Positions 58,262-64,000 of a stretch of DNA of 64,000 nucleotides are shown piece by piece (position 1 is the first letter of the stretch; each line of letters begins with the position of its first letter). The notes below the pieces were generated by a model. It ran no database searches. It had not been told where the DNA came from and saw nothing but the letters and a program-made list of their open reading frames with translations. The position numbers were made by a program, and so were the translations under genes. This DNA is from Archangium violaceum (lineage in GTDB: Bacteria; Myxococcota; Myxococcia; Myxococcales; Myxococcaceae), in the NCBI RefSeq assembly GCF_016859125.1, contig NZ_CP069338.1:1178001-1242000 (forward strand), read 5' to 3'.

Positions 58262-59419
58262 ATGTCTGCCTCATCCCATCGCATCCCTGGACTGGACCTG
58301 CTCCGGGCCATCGCCATCACCTGGGTGATGGTGGGACATCTATTCGAGATCGCCCCGGAGCTGCACGGGCTCCCTCCGGTCATCCGGACCCTGATGGGCG
58401 CTGGCCCCGCGGGAGTGGACCTCTTCTTCGTCCTCAGCGGCTTCCTCATCGGACGCATCCTCTGCCGGATGCTGGTGCCCGGCGGCGGGCTCGACGTGCT
58501 CGGCTTCTGGTCCCGCCGGTGGCTGCGAACGCTCCCGGCCTATTACGCCGTGCTGCTGGTGGGACTCCTGACGGAGGCGTTCGGACGCTCGCGCGGAAGC
58601 TGGAATGGCTCGCTCCCCGCGTACTTCGTGTTCCTGCAGACGTACCTGTCGGACATGCCGCGGTTCAACTGGACGTGGTCCCTCTGCATCGAGGAGCACT
58701 TCTATCTGATGCTGCCGCTGGTGCTGATGGCCGTCGGAAGGCTGCTCCCCCGCATGAGTGCCCGGCGCATGCTCCTGAGCGTCGGAGTGGCGTGCCTGGT
58801 GGTGAGCATCTCCTCCCGGTTCCTGCACTGGTGGCTGGCGGGAATGCCCCCGCTCGAGGTGCTCAAGAAGATCGCCCTGGAGACGCGGTCCTTCTACGTG
58901 TTCTCCCATTGCCGGCTCGATGGGATCGCGATGGGGCTCGTCGTCGCCGCGCTGCCCTCCCCCACCGCCGCGGCGAAGCGCCTGGGCCCCTGGGCCGTGG
59001 CCGCCGCCGTGGCGCTCGTGCTGGCCAAGCCGTTCCTCGTCACCACTCCCACCGCCTGGCTCTTGAGCTTCACGGGGCTGGCAGTCGGATTCGCGGTGTT
59101 GGTGTGGTCCGCGTCTCCTGGCGGCGTGCTCGAGAAGGTGTCCGTTCCCGGCGCGGCCTTCATCTCGGACATCTCCTACGCCTTCTATCTGACCCACCTG
59201 ACCGTGTTCGGACTCGCGCGCCGTGCCCTCCCCGGTGCCTCGGGGGCGCTCGTCGCCGCGCTCGCCATCCCCCTGGCCATCGTGGTGAGCGTCGCCATCC
59301 GTCGGCTGGTGGAGCTCCCCGTCATCCGCCTGCGGGACCGCTGGTTCCCCAACACGGAGGCGTCCCGCCCACAGGCCCCGGTGGAGCAGCGCACGTCGCT
59401 CGGGCCCATCGGCGGTTGA
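58262..59419 (+). CDS. Acyltransferase 3 family membrane protein
   Basis: A 385-residue inner-membrane protein with about ten hydrophobic segments; ATG 58262 follows GGGGGG. It has the acyltransferase-3 features: IPGLDLLRAIAITWVMVGH with the conserved Arg and His, GPAGVDLFFVLSGFLIGRI, and WSLCIEEHFYLMLPL. Such enzymes acetylate or acylate surface glycans or secondary metabolites. Converges with argB. Confidence 0.87.
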   Translation: MSASSHRIPGLDLLRAIAITWVMVGHLFEIAPELHGLPPVIRTLMGAGPAGVDLFFVLSGFLIGRILCRMLVPGGGLDVLGFWSRRWLRTLPAYYAVLLVGLLTEAFGRSRGSWNGSLPAYFVFLQTYLSDMPRFNWTWSLCIEEHFYLMLPLVLMAVGRLLPRMSARRMLLSVGVACLVVSISSRFLHWWLAGMPPLEVLKKIALETRSFYVFSHCRLDGIAMGLVVAALPSPTAAAKRLGPWAVAAAVALVLAKPFLVTTPTAWLLSFTGLAVGFAVLVWSASPGGVLEKVSVPGAAFISDISYAFYLTHLTVFGLARRALPGASGALVAALAIPLAIVVSVAIRRLVELPVIRLRDRWFPNTEASRPQAPVEQRTSLGPIGG

Positions 59420-59493
59420 GGGGATTGCGGTAGCGCGCCCGCGCCCCGGTGCATCCTCCGCACAGGGGACACGGGCGCACGTGGGCTTCCCCA

Positions 59494-60342
59494 CTACCCG
59501 CGCAGGAACGCGGTGCCGTGGCTGCCGGGCTTCTCGGCCTCGTGCAGCACGGCATCGTTGGGCGAGATGCCCACGATGTGAATGGCCTCGATGCCCTCCT
59601 CGAGCATCTCCAGGCTCTCCTCCACCTTGGGAATCATCCCGCCCTGGATGACTCCGGAGGCGATCTTCTCGCGGGCCTCGGCGGGCGTCAGCGTGGGCAG
59701 GCGGGTGGACGGATCGTCCTTGTTGGCGAGCACGCCCGGCACGTTGGACACGAGGAACAGCCTGGCCGCCCCCAGCTTCGCGGCCACGCGGGTGGCCACG
59801 GTGTCGGCGTTGATGTTGAAGACGTTGCCCTGCGCGTCACCGGAGAGCGAGCCGAGCACCGGGACGAAGCCCGCGTCCGAGAGGCTCTGGAACCGCGCGG
59901 TGTCCACGCCCACGACATCGCCCACCAGCCCCAGGTCCACCGGGTCCGGACCCGCGCCGCTCATCACCTTGGGAGGCCGGCGCTTCGCGTCGATCAGCCC
60001 CGCGGACATGCCGGTGGTACACAGGGCGGGGACTCCGGCGATGCGGAAGGCCGAGGCCACATCCACGGACACCTGGCCCGCGAGCGTCATCTTCATCACC
60101 TCGAGGGTGGCCTCGTCGGTGTAGCGCCGGCCCGCCACCATCTTCGGCTGGAGCCCGAGCTTCTTCTGCATCTCGGTGGCCTGGGGCCCACCGCCGTGGA
60201 TGACGGCCACGCGGATGCCCGCGTCGAGGAAGGCGCGCACGGCGGCGCCCACGCTCGCGGCCAGCTTCTGCTTGTCCATGGCCAGCTCGCCGCCAATCTT
60301 CACGACGAACCAGCGCCCGCGGAAGTCGGAGAGCCCACTCAC
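59494..60342 (-). CDS. argB: Acetylglutamate kinase
   Basis: A 282-residue amino acid kinase. The start GTG 60340-60342 overlaps the argC stop (GTGA), which fixes the start. Motifs: VKIGGELA for phosphate binding, IHGGGPQATEM for substrate binding, NINADTVATRVAAKLGA, and GGMIPKVE near the C-terminus. It phosphorylates N-acetyl-L-glutamate, the second step of arginine synthesis, just before ArgC. The two genes are translationally coupled. Confidence 0.93.
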   Translation of the reverse strand: MSGLSDFRGRWFVVKIGGELAMDKQKLAASVGAAVRAFLDAGIRVAVIHGGGPQATEMQKKLGLQPKMVAGRRYTDEATLEVMKMTLAGQVSVDVASAFRIAGVPALCTTGMSAGLIDAKRRPPKVMSGAGPDPVDLGLVGDVVGVDTARFQSLSDAGFVPVLGSLSGDAQGNVFNINADTVATRVAAKLGAARLFLVSNVPGVLANKDDPSTRLPTLTPAEAREKIASGVIQGGMIPKVEESLEMLEEGIEAIHIVGISPNDAVLHEAEKPGSHGTAFLRG

Positions 60343-61403
60343 GGCCACAGCCCCGGCTCGGCGAGGGTGAGACGCTCGTCCCAGCCCATCATCACGTTGA
60401 AGCTCTGGATGGACTGGCCCGCGCCGCCCTTCACCAGGTTGTCGAGCGCCGAGAAGCACACCACGCGCCGGGTGTTGCCCGTCACGGGGCCGAGCGTGAA
60501 GCCCACCTCCACGTAGTTGCTGCCGGACACGCCCACCACCTCGGGCTGACGGCCGCCGCCGACAGTCCGGATGAAGGGCTCGTTGGCGAAGGCCGACTTC
60601 CACGCGGCGGTGAGCTGCTCCTGCGTGACGGAGGCGGGCACCTCGGCGAACGAGGTGGAGAAGATGCCGCGCGGCAGCGGCGCCGACACGGGCACGAACT
60701 CCAGCGACATGTCCTCCTTGCCTCCGGCGATGCGCAGCGTCTGGAGAATCTCCGGGATGTGCTGGTGCTCGAGCGGCTTGTAGGTACGCAGGTTCGCCGC
60801 GCGCAGCGGGTGGTGCGTGGTGATTTGCGGATTGGCGCCGCTGCCCGAGGAGCCCGTGGCGGCCACGGTGTGGATGGGGCCGGAGAGCAGGCCCGCCTTC
60901 GCCAGCGGCAGCAGGCCGAGCGCGATGGTGGTGGCGAAGCAACCGGGGCTCGCGATGTAGCGCGCCTTGCGGATGGCCTCGCGGTTGAGCTCGGGCATGC
61001 CGTAGGTGAAGGTGCCGTCGGTGAGCATCTGCGGCGCCGGGTGCTCCACGCCGTAGTACTTCGCGTAGGAGGCCGCGTCGCGCAGGCGGAAGTCGCCCGA
61101 CAGGTCCACGATGCGCACGCCCGAGTTGATGATGTCCAGCACCACCTTGGCGGTGGTCTTGTGGGGCATGGCCAGGAAGGCCACGTCCGCGCCGGCCACC
61201 GCCTGGGCGGGGGGCATCTCCTGGAAGGTCAGGTCCGTGAGCCCGGCGAGGTTGAAGTGAACGTCGCCCACCTTCTTGCCGATGTTGTCCACCGCGGTGA
61301 TGCGCACCACCTCCACGTTCGGGTGGAAGAGGAGCCGGCGGAGGATCTCCGCTCCGCCGTAGCCGGTACCGCCGATGAGGACTGCCTTGACCTTGTTGGC
61401 CAT
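60339..61403 (-). CDS. argC: N-acetyl-gamma-glutamyl-phosphate reductase
   Basis: A 354-residue protein starting at ATG 61401-61403. The NADP motif GGTGYGGAE (11-19) and the catalytic Cys155 in IASPGCFATT define ArgC; VDLSGDFRL and HHP follow. It reduces N-acetylglutamyl phosphate to the semialdehyde in arginine biosynthesis. It overlaps argB at its 3' end. A GNAT acetyltransferase gene is divergent 157 bp away. Confidence 0.93.
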   Translation of the reverse strand: MANKVKAVLIGGTGYGGAEILRRLLFHPNVEVVRITAVDNIGKKVGDVHFNLAGLTDLTFQEMPPAQAVAGADVAFLAMPHKTTAKVVLDIINSGVRIVDLSGDFRLRDAASYAKYYGVEHPAPQMLTDGTFTYGMPELNREAIRKARYIASPGCFATTIALGLLPLAKAGLLSGPIHTVAATGSSGSGANPQITTHHPLRAANLRTYKPLEHQHIPEILQTLRIAGGKEDMSLEFVPVSAPLPRGIFSTSFAEVPASVTQEQLTAAWKSAFANEPFIRTVGGGRQPEVVGVSGSNYVEVGFTLGPVTGNTRRVVCFSALDNLVKGGAGQSIQSFNVMMGWDERLTLAEPGLWP

Positions 61404-61560
61404 GTGCGATGTCTCCAGGAGGGACTTCCCGGGCGGGTGTATAGGGGCTCCCGGACCGGGAAATCCACCACACCGCACCACTGACGCGGCGGGCCATGGA
61501 GAGCTGTTCACACAAGGGCACTGGCCTCGGAGCGGAGGCTGTGGAACGTTTGAGCCCATC

Positions 61561-62064
61561 ATGAGCACGGAACTGAAGCTGCGCCCCATCGAGCCGCGGG
61601 ACGACGCGGCGGTGGCGGCGATCATCCGCGAGGTCATGCCCGAGTTCGGCGCGAACGGGCCGGGCTTCGCCATCAACGACGCGGAGGTGGATGGGATGAG
61701 CGCGGCCTACTCGCGACCGGGCCGGGCCTATTGGGTGGTGGAGGACGAGACGGGCCGGGTGCTGGGTGGCGGTGGCATCGCCCCGCTGGAGGGAGACGAG
61801 CCGGGTGTCTGCGAGCTGCGGAAGATGTACTTCCTGCCGGAGGCACGCGGGCGCGGCGTGGGAGAACGACTGCTGCGGCAGTGCCTGACGTTCGCGCGGG
61901 AGGCCGGCTACCGGACGTGCTACCTGGAGACGCTGGCGAGGATGGAGCAGGCGCAGAAGCTCTACCGCCGCCTGGGCTTCCAGCCGCTCTGCACGCCCAT
62001 GGGAGCCACGGGCCACTTCAGCTGTGACCGCTGGTACGCACTCGACCTGCGCTCGGCCGGGTAA
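61561..62064 (+). CDS. GNAT family N-acetyltransferase
   Basis: A 167-residue GNAT enzyme starting at ATG 61561. The acetyl-CoA-binding motif is LPEARGRGVGERLLRQC with the R/Q-x-x-G-x-G core, preceded by the strand ELRKMYF and followed by YRRLGFQP. The substrate is not determined; proximity to argCB invites the idea of amino acid acetylation, but there is no direct evidence. Confidence 0.83.
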   Translation: MSTELKLRPIEPRDDAAVAAIIREVMPEFGANGPGFAINDAEVDGMSAAYSRPGRAYWVVEDETGRVLGGGGIAPLEGDEPGVCELRKMYFLPEARGRGVGERLLRQCLTFAREAGYRTCYLETLARMEQAQKLYRRLGFQPLCTPMGATGHFSCDRWYALDLRSAG

Positions 62065-62137
62065 CGGGACGGCGCGAAAGGGCGCGGGAGCGGGCCCCAC
62101 CACCGGAGCGCCCACTCCCGCCGATGCGCGCCGGGGA

Positions 62138-62374
62138 CTACTTGTCGGTCGCGTCCTCGATCTTGTCGCCAGCGTTCTCCGCGGCGTCCTCGGTCTTGTC
62201 GGCGGCGTTCTCCGCGGCGTCATCGACCTTGTCGCCCGCATTCTCCGCGGCGTCCTCGGTCTTCTCCCCGGCACGCTCGATGTCCGACTCGGCGCTCTCA
62301 CGGGTATTGCGGTGGCAGCCCACTCCCGTCAGCAGGGTCCCCAGCGCCACGGCCAGCAGTGCCTTCTTCGTCAT
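62138..62374 (-). CDS. Small lipoprotein with 11-residue repeats
   Basis: A 78-residue protein starting at ATG 62372-62374. The leader ends LLTGVGC (C20), so a lipoprotein. The mature part is an amphipathic helix of repeats such as DAAENAGDKVD, DAAENAADKTE and DAAENAGDKIE, LEA-like. Probably a stress or envelope protein; function unknown. Confidence 0.72.
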   Translation of the reverse strand: MTKKALLAVALGTLLTGVGCHRNTRESAESDIERAGEKTEDAAENAGDKVDDAAENAADKTEDAAENAGDKIEDATDK

Positions 62375-62502
62375 GCGTTTCTCCTCTTGTGTGGCCCCGG
62401 CGTTCCGTCCGCGGGGCCGTTTCACTCCGGGGGAAGGTAGGAACGCTTTGCGCGCTGCAAAGGGCTCACGGGAAGAATTCGTGCCACGGGCATGGCGAAC
62501 CC

Positions 62503-62718
62503 TCAGCGCTTCTGGCGGGAATTGCCCACTTTCGCCACACGGCGGGCCACGGGCTTCTTCGCTCTCCGCGCCGCCTTCTTCGCCCGGGTCGCCGCGACCT
62601 TCCGACGCGAGAGCACCGCTCCGGCATCCGTGGGCGAGCCGACGTCCGGTTTGGCCGGACCCGAGACATCCAACGTGCCCGCGACGACCCCCGACGGCTG
62701 ATTCGTGACCTTCGTCAT
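62503..62718 (-). CDS. Small basic protein
   Basis: A 71-residue protein starting at ATG 62716-62718 after GGAGG. The first half is neutral and Gly/Pro-rich; the second is strongly basic with AATRAKKAARRAKKPVARR, resembling nucleic-acid-binding histone-like tails. No family is recognised. Confidence 0.55.
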   Translation of the reverse strand: MTKVTNQPSGVVAGTLDVSGPAKPDVGSPTDAGAVLSRRKVAATRAKKAARRAKKPVARRVAKVGNSRQKR

Positions 62719-62786
62719 GTGCAACCTCCGTCCCCGGAAGGTAGGGACGAAGCCGCGCACGTGAAGCGGCTGCCTCGCGCGGCGGG

Positions 62787-63353
62787 TCAGGACGGGCTCG
62801 GCGCGCCTCGCGCACGGCGGCAGAGCGCGGACGCCGCCAGGAAGCCGTAGCTGAAGCCCTTGCGGAAGAGTTTCGTGTAGACCCAGCCCACCCCGGGAAC
62901 GGCGGCGATCATGTCGCCCAAGCTCCACATCTCCTCGTGCGCATGGATGAGCGGCTTGAAGTCCCCTCCGGGCGAAGCAGGCGCCAGCAGGGTGAAGTCG
63001 TAGACGAGGATGGTCCTGAGCGGATAGGTGTACAGCCAGCTGAACTGCCTCAGGTTCATCACCCCGTCGACGATCGCGCGGCCCTTGAGGCCGCCCTCCT
63101 CCAGCTGGACGTTGAGCTGGGTGATGTCGAAGTCGAACGAGAACATGCAGTGGAAGCCCGCCGCTCCGCGCCGGTAGATCTCACGGCCGGCCCCGCGCTG
63201 CCAGGGGTCGGTGAAGGTGATGTCCTCCGCCAGGAAGGGGAGGACCTCCTCATCCAGGACATCGGCGGGAACGCGCGTGTCATAAAGCAGCTCGGTGATC
63301 CGCCGGAAACGCTCCTCCAGCGATTGAATCAGTGTCCGCTCGACTCTGCGCAT
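62787..63353 (-). CDS. NTF2-like (SnoaL/DUF2358-type) protein
   Basis: A 188-residue protein starting at ATG 63351-63353. Residues ~10-150 have the NTF2-like pattern, with LPFLAEDITFTDPWQRGAG near residue 45 and HAHEEMWSLGDMIAAVPG near 135, as in DUF2358-type proteins. The C-terminal helix-rich tail ends GFLAASALCRRARG. No catalytic residues are evident; it may bind a small lipid. Function unknown. Confidence 0.68.
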   Translation of the reverse strand: MRRVERTLIQSLEERFRRITELLYDTRVPADVLDEEVLPFLAEDITFTDPWQRGAGREIYRRGAAGFHCMFSFDFDITQLNVQLEEGGLKGRAIVDGVMNLRQFSWLYTYPLRTILVYDFTLLAPASPGGDFKPLIHAHEEMWSLGDMIAAVPGVGWVYTKLFRKGFSYGFLAASALCRRARGAPSPS

Positions 63354-63564
63354 AGGCCTCCCCTGCCCTCCCCCCTGAATCGATGTCGCCCCTCCCTCGA
63401 GGCGAACACAGGGTAGGCATCGTGCTCCCTCCTCGAAAGGCCAGGCGAAGGCGGCTCGGGCATGGGAGCTGGCGCCTGACGGCCTGCCGGCCCGGCGGTG
63501 CGGCAGCGCCCGGCAGCCACCCCCATCCCGCATCCCCATCTTCTCCCGGAAAGGGAGGTGCCCG

Positions 63565-63801
63565 ATGGCACAGGACCAGGACAGGGAGAAGCTGCATTCC
63601 GACGAGGACAAGGAGAAGCTGTATCCGAAGGTGGACTCGGGAGACGTCTCGGGTCAGGGCCGGGAGCGGCGGCCGGACGAGGAGTACCCCAAGCAGCGCA
63701 ACGCGGGCGAGTTCGGCACCCACGGCGGCCCCAACAAGCCCGGGAAGGAAGACAAGAGGCAGATCCATGCCCCCGGCAGCTCCAAGGCGGGCTCCCAGTA
63801 G
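63565..63801 (+). CDS. Small hydrophilic protein
   Basis: A 78-residue protein starting at ATG 63565 after GGGAGG. It is highly charged, with EDKEKLYP, ERRPDEEYPKQ and GGPNKPGKEDKRQ, and no hydrophobic core, so it is probably disordered. No family recognised. Its 3' end overlaps the start of the next gene by about 35 bp in another frame. Confidence 0.6.
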   Translation: MAQDQDREKLHSDEDKEKLYPKVDSGDVSGQGRERRPDEEYPKQRNAGEFGTHGGPNKPGKEDKRQIHAPGSSKAGSQ

Positions 63802-64000
63802 TCGGCGGGCCCCGGCGAGCCTCAGCGGACGCACGGTCCGCGAGGCTCCCGAGGTCCCTCCCCGCGCGGACAAGGCCCCCTTCGACCTCGAGGAGGTGCT
63901 GGCACGGGTGCGCGAGTCCATCCGGGGTTTCGCGGACGCCGCCATGTTCGAGCTGGCGGCGCGCGGCCACGCGAGCCTCTTCGAGCAGCTCGTGGGCTGC
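63767..64000 (+). CDS. Endonuclease III-like HhH-GPD protein, N-terminal part
   Basis: A frame opens at ATG 63767 and runs to the window edge (78 residues seen). After a disordered Pro/Arg-rich leader it reads PFDLEEVLARVRESIRGF, AAMFELAARG and SLFEQLVGC, which matches the first helices of myxobacterial endonuclease III domain proteins (base-excision DNA glycosylases). The catalytic Lys/Asp and the iron-sulphur Cys would lie beyond the edge, so the call rests on the N-terminus alone. Confidence 0.5.
   Translation, partial: MPPAAPRRAPSSRRAPASLSGRTVREAPEVPPRADKAPFDLEEVLARVRESIRGFADAAMFELAARGHASLFEQLVGC

Noticed and set aside
55738-59481. Similar GGGACACGGGCGCACG-type segments near 55740 and 59466
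   Set aside because: Match is under 20 bases in GC-rich sequence and could be chance; not called a repeat.

Overview
The window is very GC-rich with strong G/C third-position bias. It carries kinase, TPR, lipoprotein and double-CXXCG families typical of predatory myxobacteria, so it most likely comes from a Myxococcota genome of the Cystobacterineae (Archangium/Cystobacter type). That placement is inferred from gene content and base composition only. No rRNA, tRNA or CRISPR array was seen.

Layout. (1) 1-7.1 kb: the start of a giant TPR protein on the minus strand, continuing past the left edge. (2) 7.3-10.5 kb: a small accessory patch. A PLD-like gene has its last codons interrupted by a complete IS1380-type element whose ends and 3-bp target duplication can be placed, next to a SitI6-type double-CXXCG orphan immunity protein. 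(3) 10.9-17.8 kb: signalling and envelope genes, namely a Ser/Thr kinase fused to a cyclase-like domain, an NlpC/P60-type lipoprotein and two divergent PAS/GAF histidine kinases. (4) 17.8-28.2 kb: a surface/polysaccharide block with an SGNH hydrolase, an NHL-repeat/dimethylformamidase-like lipoprotein, two paralogous beta-helix lipoproteins around a glycosyltransferase, and an O-antigen-ligase-type membrane protein. (5) 28.2-48.96 kb: a large oxidation locus. (6) 49.2-64 kb: a lipoprotein/candidate-immunity pair, a giant membrane protein, a flavin monooxygenase with a divergent AraC regulator, an acyltransferase, argC-argB, a GNAT, several small proteins and the start of an endonuclease III-like gene.

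The most interesting part is region 5. A diheme cytochrome at its right end has the full layout of the rubber oxygenase RoxA: two CXXCH motifs 198 residues apart, and the Trp, Phe and C-terminal His of RoxA at one constant offset. Beside it lie a complete beta-oxidation operon (acyl-CoA synthetase, two acyl-CoA dehydrogenases, enoyl-CoA hydratase, FadJ, thiolase, aldehyde dehydrogenase, SDR, TetR), an alcohol dehydrogenase operon, and a three-gene module (ACAD10/11-type dehydrogenase, APH-fold kinase, SDR) with the composition of the levulinyl-CoA/4-hydroxyacyl-CoA pathway (LvaC-LvaA-LvaD). RoxA cleaves polyisoprene to an oligo-isoprenoid with an aldehyde at one end and a methyl ketone at the other. 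Beta-oxidation from the aldehyde end should leave 4-oxopentanoyl (levulinyl) units, exactly what the three-gene module would consume.

Three promoters of this locus (alcohol dehydrogenase; the divergent beta-oxidation/levulinate promoter; roxA) carry the same 19-bp imperfect palindrome, TNTTGGC-N5-GYCAAYA, which suggests one regulon, probably under the TetR protein encoded in the operon. A separate FAD oxidoreductase-ECF41 sigma factor pair inside the locus has a textbook ECF41 promoter (TGTCACG-N16-CGTC) and looks autoregulated. The pathway and the regulon are inferences; the motifs, gene order and palindromes are seen directly.
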